Source: CAYSCZ01 sp051155775 (GTDB lineage: Bacteria > Bacteroidota > Bacteroidia > Cytophagales > Cyclobacteriaceae). Taken from it: a DNA stretch of 64,000 bases. The notes under the pieces are model-generated. The model searched no databases, was not told the origin of the DNA, and saw only the letters and a list, made by a program, of their open reading frames with translations. Location: positions 74,822-138,821 of the forward strand of contig DAXETV010000006.1 in the NCBI GenBank assembly GCA_051155775.1. Direction: 5' to 3'. Both the position numbers and the translations under genes were made by a program. Shown here piece after piece: positions 37,051 to 45,170 of the stretch. The number at the start of each line of letters is the position of its first letter. Within the stretch, counting starts at the first letter, position 1.

Positions 37051-37078
37051 CAGCCGCCTTAGCGGCTGTTTTATTTTG
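37051..37078 (+). terminator. Terminator-like hairpin directly before a start codon
   Basis: CAGCCGC (37051-37057) and GCGGCTG (37062-37068) form a perfect stem with a CTTA loop, then TTTTATTTT. It fits an intrinsic terminator on the plus strand, yet it ends 2-12 bases before the ATG at 37081 and no plus-strand gene precedes it within 8.8 kb. It may end a small RNA or act as an attenuator. The region 36794-37050 otherwise shows no gene. Confidence 0.65.
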
Positions 37079-37080
37079 AC

Positions 37081-37911
37081 ATGTCCAGGCTTTCTTATTT
37101 TATAGTTATTATTTCATTTTTATTGCTCACCTGCTCATCACCAGACGATGAAGGGATCATTGAAGAATTAGCAGATATTGTGATCAACATCAATGATTCC
37201 TCTATGACAGAGGCACCCCCGAAAGATAGTTTAGGCTATATAATCCTTGATACAATCCCCCATAATATAAATGCATTCACTCAGGGCTTAACTTTTTTTG
37301 AAAATAACCTGTATGAGGGGACAGGTAGGGATTCATGGATAGCTAGAATTGATCAAATAACCGGTGAGCATGAAATACTCGTCATCCTTGAGCCCAACTT
37401 CTTTGGAGAGGGTATAACTATTCTAAATGGAAAGCTATATCAACTTACCTGGAAAAATGAAGTTGGCTTTATCTACAATTTAGACCCTATCAGCCAATAC
37501 AAAAACTTCAATTACAAACACGAGGGTTGGGGAATTACACATGACGGGACCGAATTGATTATTAGTGATGGCAGTCACCGTATTTACTTTTATGATTCGA
37601 CATCCTTAACGATCCAGGATACTATTCTGGTTACTGAAGAAGGAAAATTAATAGACCGAATTAATGAATTAGAATATATTGATAATCATATCTTTGCAAA
37701 CCGTTGGTTTAGCGATATTATATTTAAGATAGATCCTAATACTGGAATTGTGATTAACAAATATGATTTTTCGGCAGTAAGCCAAAGCATTAAAGCAAAT
37801 TTTCCTTCGTCTGATGTATTGAATGGTATTGCTTATAATCCTTTTGATTCATCTACTATGATAACTGGTAAATTATGGCCATATATGTATAAAATAAAGT
37901 TTACTCAATAA
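37081..37911 (+). CDS. Glutaminyl-peptide cyclotransferase (plant/bacterial type), lipoprotein
   Basis: A 276-residue lipoprotein: lipobox LLTC at Cys 19, then SSPDDE with acidic residues that may send it to the cell surface. The five-bladed propeller has the hallmark segments AFTQGLTFF, LYEGTGRDSW, YQLTWKNEVG, GWGITHDGTEL, SDGS, INELEYIDN and NGIAYNP with TGKLWPYMY at the end. The enzyme turns N-terminal Gln into pyroglutamate. It starts two bases after a terminator-like hairpin. The following membrane protein continues in the same frame after this TAA. Confidence 0.9.
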   Translation: MSRLSYFIVIISFLLLTCSSPDDEGIIEELADIVININDSSMTEAPPKDSLGYIILDTIPHNINAFTQGLTFFENNLYEGTGRDSWIARIDQITGEHEILVILEPNFFGEGITILNGKLYQLTWKNEVGFIYNLDPISQYKNFNYKHEGWGITHDGTELIISDGSHRIYFYDSTSLTIQDTILVTEEGKLIDRINELEYIDNHIFANRWFSDIIFKIDPNTGIVINKYDFSAVSQSIKANFPSSDVLNGIAYNPFDSSTMITGKLWPYMYKIKFTQ

Positions 37912-37929
37912 TCTTTAAACACCAACATC

Positions 37930-38358
37930 ATAGAAATATTAATTATAACATTAATTCTATCTGCTTTTAATACCGGTCTCATCTGGTTGATTCAGGTTGT
38001 TCATTACCCCGGATTTTTGAGAATACCCAAAAGTGCGTATACGGAGTATCAAAATTTCCATATGCGGTACATTTCATTTATTGTTGGCCCGAGTATGCTA
38101 TTAGAACTCCTGGGCACTGCCAGCTTAATTGCCGACTTGCATCAATTTGATTATCCATGGATGATAGTGGTGGCTTCTTTATTCTTAGGTGTTGTCTGGG
38201 TCGTCACAATAATTGCCACACTGACACATAACCAACTATTATCCGGGTATGACAGAGACAGCATTTACCGGCTTATTAAAATCAACTGGCTTAGGACAAT
38301 CAGCTGGACTGTAAGAACAGCCATGCTGGGATTCGCTTTATTTTTTAGCAATTACTAA
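37930..38358 (+). CDS. Small membrane protein of unknown function, non-canonical start likely
   Basis: About 142 residues with four membrane helices; residues after HYPGFLRI form a conserved-looking loop (AYTEYQNFHMRYISF) between helices 1 and 2. The only canonical in-frame initiator, TTG at 37987, would cut the first helix in two (ILSAFNTGLIW is upstream). The frame is open back to the TAA of the preceding gene with no ATG, GTG or TTG in between. I place the start at ATA 37930; ATC at 37927 is possible. The family has no known function. A terminator follows at 38424. Confidence 0.68.
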   Translation: MEILIITLILSAFNTGLIWLIQVVHYPGFLRIPKSAYTEYQNFHMRYISFIVGPSMLLELLGTASLIADLHQFDYPWMIVVASLFLGVVWVVTIIATLTHNQLLSGYDRDSIYRLIKINWLRTISWTVRTAMLGFALFFSNY

Positions 38359-38423
38359 AAACCCCCACTTTCCACCACCCCAATTATATCACATTTGATT
38401 ATCTGGAAATTTTATCCACCCGT

Positions 38424-38444
38424 CTCCATAAATGGAGGTTTTTT
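38424..38444 (+). terminator. Intrinsic terminator before the dcw cluster
   Basis: CTCCAT (38424-38429) pairs with ATGGAG (38432-38437), followed by GTTTTTT. It ends the glutaminyl cyclase unit, so the dcw genes start a new transcript. Confidence 0.75.
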
Positions 38445-38534
38445 ATCTGAAAATTTAGGGCTTCATTCATCTTTTTCGTTCTCAACTGCTAAAATGATTT
38501 AATAACTGCTTAATTATCAGTATTTTATAAAATA

Positions 38535-38559
38535 GTGGGTAAAAGTGGGAGAAAGTGGT
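38535..38559 (+). promoter_or_regulatory. MraZ operator: three TGGG-type boxes
   Basis: GTGGG at 38535-38539 and 38545-38549 and GTGG at 38555-38558 repeat every 10 bases. MraZ in Escherichia coli and Bacillus binds TGGGN repeats with this period upstream of its own gene. The third, imperfect box overlaps the -33 element, which suggests autorepression. Confidence 0.8.
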
Positions 38560-38588
38560 TGATAATGTTTTAAAATTCCCTACCTTTG
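38558..38588 (+). promoter_or_regulatory. Promoter of the dcw cluster
   Basis: GTTG (38558-38561), 19 bases, then TACCTTTG (38581-38588), an almost exact TTTG-N19-TAnnTTTG promoter. Transcription would begin near 38595, leaving a leader of about 16 bases before the ATG at 38611. Confidence 0.8.
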
Positions 38589-38610
38589 TTATGGTGGTTT
38601 ATATTTCTAA

Positions 38611-39066
38611 ATGGCTCAGATGGCTTTACTTACGAGTGAATTTGAGTGTAAGCTGGATACTAAGGGTAGGTTGGTTTTACCTGCAAAGATTAAGACGAAT
38701 CTACCTGAGGTTTCAGCTACCGAATTGGTTCTCCAGAAAGGATTTGAACCTAATATTGTAGTATATCCAATGATGGAGTACCGGAAAATCCACAATAAAA
38801 TATCAGCCTTAAGCGAGTTTCATCCCGAGCAGCGAAAATTGAAACGAAATTTTTTTAGAAGCATCGCACAGGTTGAATTAGATAATGCAGGAAGGTTTTT
38901 AATACCTAAACATATGCTCGCTCATGCACAGTTGGAAAAAGATGTTATAATCATTGGCATGGGCAACTATTTGGAGATTTGGAATCCAAAGGTATATGAA
39001 GATGGATACCTGATCAGTGATTATGAAGAGTATTCAGCCCTGGCGCAGAAATACCTGGATGAATAA
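38611..39066 (+). CDS. mraZ: Transcriptional regulator MraZ
   Basis: A 151-residue protein with two AbrB-like swapped-hairpin units: FECKLDTKGRLVLPAK (about 11-26) and VELDNAGRFLIPKHM (about 88-102), each with the DxxGR signature. MraZ binds the TGGG repeats seen 50-75 bases upstream and controls the dcw cluster. An ATG at 38620 (MALLTSEFEC) is an alternative start that matches the usual family N-terminus. The stop is directly followed by rsmH. Confidence 0.96.
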   Translation: MAQMALLTSEFECKLDTKGRLVLPAKIKTNLPEVSATELVLQKGFEPNIVVYPMMEYRKIHNKISALSEFHPEQRKLKRNFFRSIAQVELDNAGRFLIPKHMLAHAQLEKDVIIIGMGNYLEIWNPKVYEDGYLISDYEEYSALAQKYLDE

Positions 39067-39069
39067 GTG

Positions 39070-39972
39070 ATGGAGTATCATGTGCCGGTAATGCTCAAGG
39101 AGTCGATAGAGGGGTTAGCATTGAAGGCAGACGGCATCTATCTGGACTTAACCTTTGGTGGTGGTGGCCATTCAAGAGCAATTTTAAAACATATTGGAAA
39201 TGGAAGGTTAATAGCTTTTGATCAGGATGCTGATGCAAAAGCGCAGGCAGATAAAATATCAGCGCGTTCTTTTCTTTTTGTAAATAGTAATTACAGACAT
39301 TGTCAAAAATACCTGAAGTTACATGGGATAGATAAAGTTGATGGGATATTGGCAGATCTGGGTGTTTCTTCCTTTCAGATCAATATTCCCGAAAGAGGGT
39401 TCTCCACACGCTTTGAGGGGCCTCTTGACATGAGAATGAATATAAAAGCAGCTTTGGATGCCAGAATAGTTGTAAATGAATATTCAGAAAAAGAATTAAT
39501 AAGAATATTCAATACCTATGGCGAACTCTTTAACGCCAGAAAAATAGCCAGAGCCATCACTTCTTCCAGAATCAATGAAGCCATTAACTCAACCGGGGAT
39601 TTGAAAAACCTAATCTACCATTACTTACCCCGGGGGAAAGAGAATAAAAATCTAGCTAAGGTATTTCAGGCACTAAGAATTGAAGTAAATGATGAATTAG
39701 GTGCTTTGAAGGCACTGCTGGAGCAATCAGTGGAGTTGCTAAGCGTTAATGGGAGGATTGTGGTATTAACCTATCATTCTTTAGAAGATCGCTTAGTTAA
39801 GAATTTTTTTAGAAAAGGAAATTTCGAAGGAATAGATAAAAAGGATTTCTATGGCAAAATAATCAGGCCATTAGAACCTGTAAATAATAAACCAATTATA
39901 GCATCCCAGGCTGAAATCAAGGAGAATCCAAGGGCCAGGAGTGCTAAACTAAGAATAGCAGAAAAAATATAA
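39070..39972 (+). CDS. rsmH: 16S rRNA (cytosine1402-N4)-methyltransferase RsmH
   Basis: A 300-residue SAM-dependent methyltransferase: YHVPVMLKES at the N-terminus, the SAM motif LDLTFGGGGHSRAI, then ADLGVSSFQ and PLDMRM, and the C-terminal VLTYHSLEDRLVKNFF. It methylates C1402 of 16S rRNA. It starts at ATG 39070, three bases after the mraZ stop; a GTG at 39067 is also in frame. Order mraZ-rsmH-ftsL is standard. Confidence 0.96.
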   Translation: MEYHVPVMLKESIEGLALKADGIYLDLTFGGGGHSRAILKHIGNGRLIAFDQDADAKAQADKISARSFLFVNSNYRHCQKYLKLHGIDKVDGILADLGVSSFQINIPERGFSTRFEGPLDMRMNIKAALDARIVVNEYSEKELIRIFNTYGELFNARKIARAITSSRINEAINSTGDLKNLIYHYLPRGKENKNLAKVFQALRIEVNDELGALKALLEQSVELLSVNGRIVVLTYHSLEDRLVKNFFRKGNFEGIDKKDFYGKIIRPLEPVNNKPIIASQAEIKENPRARSAKLRIAEKI

Positions 39973-39980
39973 AATATATA

Positions 39981-40307
39981 ATGAAAGAACGTCTTATTCA
40001 AGTTATTGAACGCGTGAACTTTATAAAGAAAGTGAAGGATGGCATCCCCCCTGAATGGGTACCCAGGATACTTTTTTTATGCCTGTTAGGTGTGATATAC
40101 ATCGGCAGCAGACACCGGATGGAAAAGCTTATAAGGGAAGCAAATAAGCTGGAACAAAGAATTGAAGATTTAAGGGCGAATTATATCACATTGAAAGCGG
40201 AATATATGATGGCAGGTAAGCCATCAGAAATATCAAAAAGAGTTAAGAAAATCGGATTGGTTGAAACACTGAATCCTCCGGAAAAAATTGTAGTGAAAGA
40301 AAATTGA
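39981..40307 (+). CDS. ftsL: FtsL-like division protein
   Basis: A 108-residue bitopic protein: a basic cytoplasmic start, one membrane helix (about 33-50, PRILFLCLLGVIYIG), and a coiled-coil periplasmic part with EANKLEQRIEDLRANYITL. FtsL sequences are poorly conserved; the call rests on topology and on its position between rsmH and ftsI. FtsL recruits FtsW/FtsI with FtsB and FtsQ. Its stop overlaps the TTG start of ftsI by four bases. Confidence 0.85.
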   Translation: MKERLIQVIERVNFIKKVKDGIPPEWVPRILFLCLLGVIYIGSRHRMEKLIREANKLEQRIEDLRANYITLKAEYMMAGKPSEISKRVKKIGLVETLNPPEKIVVKEN

Positions 40308-42409
40308 AAGTAAAGAAATCCATATTGCTCAACGTTAAGATAGCCTACCTGGCGGTAGTGCTATTTTGTGTTGGTATTATGTACCAATTAATAAGGGTAC
40401 AATTTATGGATGGTGAAGAATGGAGCAATGTGGGTGAAAGTAATACATTCCGATACGAAACAATAAACGCAGTCCGGGGGAATATTTTTTCATCAAAAGG
40501 AAATCTATTAGCTACCTCACTTCCTATATACAAACTTTGCTTCGACCCTACAGTTGTAGATGGCGAAATCCTTGAAAATAATATCGATACCTTATCTCAG
40601 TTGCTTGCAGGTTATTTGAGAAGAGACCCGCCTAAATATTACCGGGACTTAATACTCCAGGCCAGAAAACGGGATAACCGATACATCATCCTCAGCAATA
40701 AAAAAATAGACTACCGCGATAAGCAATTGATAGAGCGATGGCCTGTTTTTAATCTTGGAAGAATGAAAGGCGGTATTATTTTCGAAAAAGTTAATGAAAG
40801 GTTTCAACCATATTCCTACCTGGGACATCGAACCATTGGTAGCGTTGACAATAATAACCGTGGCGTTGTAGGTCTTGAATACAGCTTCAATCATTTTCTG
40901 GCAGGTCAAAATGGTAAAGCCCTTTATGAAAAAATGATTGGAGGTGGATGGAAGCCTATTTATGATGGCTCAACAACGGTACGCCCAAAACCGGGATATG
41001 ATGTGGAAACAACCCTGGATATTGATTTACAGGACATCGCCAGTCAGGCTTTATTGGAGGCACTTGCCGAACATGATGCAGACTATGGCAGCCTGGTACT
41101 TATGGAAGTAAAAACAGGTGAGATTAAAGCAATCGCCAATCTTAGTAAAAATTCAAGAGGGTTTTATACAGAAAGATATAATTACGCTGTTGGCAGCCAG
41201 GGTAGTCGAGAACCCGGGTCAACATTTAAATTGGTAAGCATGCTTGCCCTCATGGAGGTAGCTGGTGTTAAACTTACTGATACCATCGATACCGGAAACG
41301 GTAGTTTTGAATTCTATGACCGGGTGATGAGAGACCATAAACCCGATGGCTTTGGAATATTGACTGTAAAAGAAATCTTTGAAAAATCTTCAAATATTGG
41401 TACCGCCAGGCTGGTTGCAAAACACTTTGGATCAAGACCTGAGGAATACGTCAATTTTGTAAAGAGTCTCCAAATTGGTAAGCCACTAGGGTTCCAACTG
41501 GTAGGTGAAGGTGAACCATACATAAAAGAACCTTCTGATTCATCCTGGAGTGGTGTTACTTTACCATGGATGTCTCATGGTTATGAAGTGAAACTGACCC
41601 CACTACAAACATTATCCATATTCAATGCAGTGGCAAATAATGGCAAGATGATCCAGCCTTTACTTGTAAAAAGAATCAAAGAAGCGGATAAAGAAATCCA
41701 GGAATTCCAACCTAAAGTGCTGAACAAGAAAATCTGCTCTGAACAAACCCTTACCAAAGCACGCCTTCTACTGGAAGGTGTTGTGGAAAATGGCACCGCC
41801 AGAAATATCCGAAGTAATAACTATAAAATAGCAGGAAAGACCGGTACGGCTATGAAATTCCGAAACGGAAGATACATCAATGAATACTACACTTCGTTCG
41901 TAGGTTATTTCCCGGCAGAAGCTCCGAAATATAGCTGTATTGTGGTTATTGATAACCCTAAAGGATACAAGATTTATGGTAGCCTCGTTGCTGCGCCAGT
42001 CTTTAAAAAACTTGCAGATAATGTTTATGCTAAGGATATCAAATTGCATGATCCCACGGTGCCGGAAGTAGCGGCCATTAGTGATGGTGTTTTCCCTGTG
42101 ATACGGTCAGGATATTATGAGGACCTAAGTTTCATTAGTAATCAACTAGGCATATCCAACCATTTGGAAAGTAAGGCTGATTGGGTCCAAACAAAAATTG
42201 TTGGCAACTCAATCTTATGGAAACCCAATAAAATTGACAATGATGAAGTGCCTGATGTGCGTGGCATGACCTTTAGGGATGCTTTATTCTTACTGGAAAA
42301 CCTTGGGTTGGAAGTAGAAGCAAAAGGTATCGGCAGAGTGGTTAAACAATCACTTTATCCCGGGCAAAATTTTAAAGCAGGTTATACAATAAAGCTTGAA
42401 CTCGGATAA
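40304..42409 (+). CDS. ftsI: Division-specific penicillin-binding protein FtsI (PBP3), PASTA domain
   Basis: A 701-residue transpeptidase. An N-terminal membrane helix (about 10-28) and the pedestal domain precede the catalytic domain with STFK (catalytic Ser, in GSREPGSTFKLVSM), SSN (EKSSNIGTA) and KTG (GKTGTAMKF). A single PASTA domain fills the last 60 residues (VPDVRGMTFRDALFLLENLG). It cross-links septal peptidoglycan with FtsW. The start is TTG in an ATTGA overlap with the ftsL stop, which is typical coupling. The stop shares one base with the next ATG. Confidence 0.96.
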   Translation: MKVKKSILLNVKIAYLAVVLFCVGIMYQLIRVQFMDGEEWSNVGESNTFRYETINAVRGNIFSSKGNLLATSLPIYKLCFDPTVVDGEILENNIDTLSQLLAGYLRRDPPKYYRDLILQARKRDNRYIILSNKKIDYRDKQLIERWPVFNLGRMKGGIIFEKVNERFQPYSYLGHRTIGSVDNNNRGVVGLEYSFNHFLAGQNGKALYEKMIGGGWKPIYDGSTTVRPKPGYDVETTLDIDLQDIASQALLEALAEHDADYGSLVLMEVKTGEIKAIANLSKNSRGFYTERYNYAVGSQGSREPGSTFKLVSMLALMEVAGVKLTDTIDTGNGSFEFYDRVMRDHKPDGFGILTVKEIFEKSSNIGTARLVAKHFGSRPEEYVNFVKSLQIGKPLGFQLVGEGEPYIKEPSDSSWSGVTLPWMSHGYEVKLTPLQTLSIFNAVANNGKMIQPLLVKRIKEADKEIQEFQPKVLNKKICSEQTLTKARLLLEGVVENGTARNIRSNNYKIAGKTGTAMKFRNGRYINEYYTSFVGYFPAEAPKYSCIVVIDNPKGYKIYGSLVAAPVFKKLADNVYAKDIKLHDPTVPEVAAISDGVFPVIRSGYYEDLSFISNQLGISNHLESKADWVQTKIVGNSILWKPNKIDNDEVPDVRGMTFRDALFLLENLGLEVEAKGIGRVVKQSLYPGQNFKAGYTIKLELG

Positions 42410-43563
42410 TGGTGGGCTCAAATACCATATCGAAAAATGTAGAAATGAAGTTGATCGGTATAACCGGCTCAAAGGGTAAAACTTCTTCCATATTTCTTCT
42501 AAATGAATTATTAAAAGCCCTCGGGCATAATTCAGTATATATTTCACATTCTACGAAATTACCCATTCACCCTTCCCGCTCTTTTGATAATAACCTTACA
42601 GACATCAATCATATGCTAAGTGATGTAGAAAATGAAGGGTTCACGCATTGCCTTCTGGAAATAGATAGTAAATTTTTGGACTCAAATATTAATGATGGGT
42701 TACAGTTTTCCGGGGTAATACATACCAATACATCCAATGAAGGCTTCGGTGAAGGTAACCTTCAAAATAATATCTACTCGAAAAAATCGCTATTTGATGG
42801 CCTGAGTAATGGAGCCTTTGCGATAATCAATAAAGATGATAGGCGTGGAGAAATAATGCTTCAAAACTGTCATGCTAAAAAAAGTACATACGGTTTTAAA
42901 AACTTTAGCGATTACAAAGGTAAAATTCTGGATAGCAGTTTTCATGGCCTCGAACTTGAGATCGATGGTTCGCAAATATGGTCCAGGCTGATTGGAAATA
43001 ATCACGCCTATAATCTATTAGCAACCTATGCGGCAGCCAGACAGCTTGGAGAAAGTTCAGAGGATATCCTTGAAGTATTAAGTGCTATTAAAGCCATTCC
43101 GAACCGGTTCGAACCTGTTTTTTTATCAGAATATAAAATTCTGATCAGGGATATCGCAAATAATGCACACGCCATTGATTATGCATTGAAAGCAATTAAC
43201 AAATTGAATAAGTCAAACGGAAAAGTAATTACCGTCTTGAAGTGCAATGATCAAACAGATGTGGTTATGATCGAAGTGGCAGTGAAACAAAGTGAAGTAG
43301 TCATTATAACAAACGAACTTCACACGTCATCTACTGAATCGATTCCAAAAATCAAGGATATATTAAATCAAAACACGATCAATAAAGTACTTGCGATAGA
43401 GGATAAAAAAGAAGCAATAAAGACGGCGTGTGTATTGGCAAATGATTTTGACATTATCCTACTGTCAGGACAAAATCCAGGCTACTTGTATGAGCGTGAT
43501 AATGACGAGTATGTAAGTGACGACTATAAAATTTTATTGGAATATATAAATCATAACAACTAA
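42409..43563 (+). CDS. Degenerate MurE-like Mur ligase in the murE position
   Basis: A 384-residue protein at the place of murE, but about 100 residues shorter than MurE. The N-terminal UDP-binding domain is missing: the P-loop GITGSKGKTSS starts at residue 16. Aligned by eye, the MurE motifs are lost: EVSSH reads EIDSK, TRDHLDYH reads SNEGFGEG, DYAHTPDAL reads DIANNAHAIDYAL, DNPR and GKGHE are not recognisable (GQNPG). The core fold markers remain: GNNHAYNLLATYAAA, IPNRFEPV and YSKKSLF, so it is a Mur ligase relative. It probably binds ATP but is unlikely to add the third amino acid in the usual way. ATG 42409 and ATG 42445 are both possible starts. Confidence 0.82.
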   Translation: MVGSNTISKNVEMKLIGITGSKGKTSSIFLLNELLKALGHNSVYISHSTKLPIHPSRSFDNNLTDINHMLSDVENEGFTHCLLEIDSKFLDSNINDGLQFSGVIHTNTSNEGFGEGNLQNNIYSKKSLFDGLSNGAFAIINKDDRRGEIMLQNCHAKKSTYGFKNFSDYKGKILDSSFHGLELEIDGSQIWSRLIGNNHAYNLLATYAAARQLGESSEDILEVLSAIKAIPNRFEPVFLSEYKILIRDIANNAHAIDYALKAINKLNKSNGKVITVLKCNDQTDVVMIEVAVKQSEVVIITNELHTSSTESIPKIKDILNQNTINKVLAIEDKKEAIKTACVLANDFDIILLSGQNPGYLYERDNDEYVSDDYKILLEYINHNN

Positions 43564-43566
43564 GTA

Positions 43567-44760
43567 ATGTTCTATTACCTATTCAAGTATTTAGATCAAG
43601 CGTATGATTTCCTGGGAGCAGGAGTATTCCAATACATATCCTTCAGAGCAGGAATGGCCGCCATGCTATCACTGATTATCACCATCTATTTTGGTAAACT
43701 GCTGATCCATAAACTGCAAAAATTCCAACTGGGTGAAAGCATCAGGGACCTTGGACTGGCCGGTCAGATGGAAAAACAAGGCACACCAACCATGGGAGGG
43801 ATCATAATCATAGCGGCAATAATCATTCCGACATTGTTCTTTGCCCGAATCTTTAATGTTTATATCGTTCTGCTGGTTTTTACGGCGCTTTTCCTGGGGT
43901 TGATAGGTTTTATTGATGATTACCTTAAAGTAAAAAAGAAGAATAAATCCGGGCTATCTGGTAAATTCAAGGTTTTTGGGCAAATAACCGTTGGCTTGGT
44001 GGTAGGGCTCGTAATGATTTTTCACGAAGATGTTGTCATAAGGGAGTTCATGGAATCCGCGGGTGATAAGATTTTATATGAGGACCATAAGCGCATCGTC
44101 ACTACTATACCATTTGTTAAAAATAATGAATTTCAATATAGGTGGTTAGTCCCGTTCTTCCTGGAAGACTACACCTGGATCATTTACATACTGCTGGTTA
44201 TTTTTATTATCACGGCAGTATCCAATGGTGCCAACATTACCGATGGATTGGATGGGCTTGCAGCAGGCACCTCTGCTATAATCGGACTCACGCTGGCCAT
44301 ATTTTCTTATCTCTCCGGTAATGCTATATTTTCCGATTATCTGAATATCATGTTTATTCCCAATCTTGGGGAATTAACCATATTCTGCTCCGCTTTTGTT
44401 GGTGCCTGTGTTGGTTTTTTGTGGTACAATTCATACCCGGCCCAGGTATTTATGGGAGACACGGGCAGTCTTTCTCTCGGAGGAATAATTGCTGCCATCG
44501 CTTTAATTGTTAGAAAAGAGCTGCTAATACCCATATTGTGTGGCATTTTCCTAATAGAAAATCTATCGGTCATTATTCAGGTAAGTTATTTCAAGTATAC
44601 CAAAAAGAAGTATGGTAAAGGAAGAAGGATATTTAAAATGTCTCCACTCCATCACCATTACCAAATGCTCGATATACCGGAATCTAAAATTGTGACCAGG
44701 TTCTGGACGGTTGGGATATTATTGGCAATAATCACTTTAGCAACCTTAAAACTTAGATAA
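43567..44760 (+). CDS. mraY: Phospho-MurNAc-pentapeptide translocase MraY
   Basis: A 397-residue polytopic enzyme. Motifs seen: GTPTMGGIIII, FIDDYLKVKKKNKSGLSGKFK, NITDGLDGLAAGT, FMGDTGSLSLGG and PLHHHYQM, with the catalytic Asp residues and His box in place. A large insertion in the loop after the first conserved block is usual in Bacteroidota. It transfers phospho-MurNAc-pentapeptide to undecaprenyl phosphate, making lipid I. It starts three bases after the MurE-like gene. Confidence 0.97.
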   Translation: MFYYLFKYLDQAYDFLGAGVFQYISFRAGMAAMLSLIITIYFGKLLIHKLQKFQLGESIRDLGLAGQMEKQGTPTMGGIIIIAAIIIPTLFFARIFNVYIVLLVFTALFLGLIGFIDDYLKVKKKNKSGLSGKFKVFGQITVGLVVGLVMIFHEDVVIREFMESAGDKILYEDHKRIVTTIPFVKNNEFQYRWLVPFFLEDYTWIIYILLVIFIITAVSNGANITDGLDGLAAGTSAIIGLTLAIFSYLSGNAIFSDYLNIMFIPNLGELTIFCSAFVGACVGFLWYNSYPAQVFMGDTGSLSLGGIIAAIALIVRKELLIPILCGIFLIENLSVIIQVSYFKYTKKKYGKGRRIFKMSPLHHHYQMLDIPESKIVTRFWTVGILLAIITLATLKLR

Positions 44761-44782
44761 AACAGAATAAAATTATAAGACC

Positions 44783-45160
44783 ATGGAAATCAAAGAATTA
44801 ATCGAAAGAAATAACAAGTTTATTTCTCAAGTTTCTCAACTACCGGATTTGTTCAACGATGATATATTGTTGGGCATAAGTTCGGAGCTAATGAAAAGCG
44901 CCAGGAACATCTCAAAAAAATTCGCTTCTATAACCAAAGAAACAAATGAGATGAAATTTAACAGTTGTATGACAGCTTTAGAGGATGAAACTGATGAAGT
45001 GATGTTTCAACTTGACAGACTTGAAAGAATGGGCAAGAAGATCAAAAACCCTGCAATTGACCAACTGGTTAAGGAAGGGTATGATTTATTAGCCGGCTAT
45101 GCCATCGCATCAGACTTTATTGTTAGCTCCAGAACAGACATAAGCGAAGACATTATTTAA
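44783..45160 (+). CDS. Small helical protein inside the dcw cluster, possibly four-helix bundle type
   Basis: A 125-residue protein, all helical by inspection, with no signal peptide or membrane segment. Its pattern (LGISSELMKSARNISKKFAS, CMTALEDETDEVMFQLDRLE, LVKEGYDLLAGYAIASDF) resembles the four-helix bundle (S23/bIVS-like) proteins known from Bacteroidota, with the Glu-Thr-x-Glu-Val helix in place. It lies 22 bases after mraY and 10 before murD, so it is surely part of the transcript. No known dcw gene matches. Function is unknown. Confidence 0.72.
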   Translation: MEIKELIERNNKFISQVSQLPDLFNDDILLGISSELMKSARNISKKFASITKETNEMKFNSCMTALEDETDEVMFQLDRLERMGKKIKNPAIDQLVKEGYDLLAGYAIASDFIVSSRTDISEDII

Positions 45161-45170
45161 CCTATACCCT

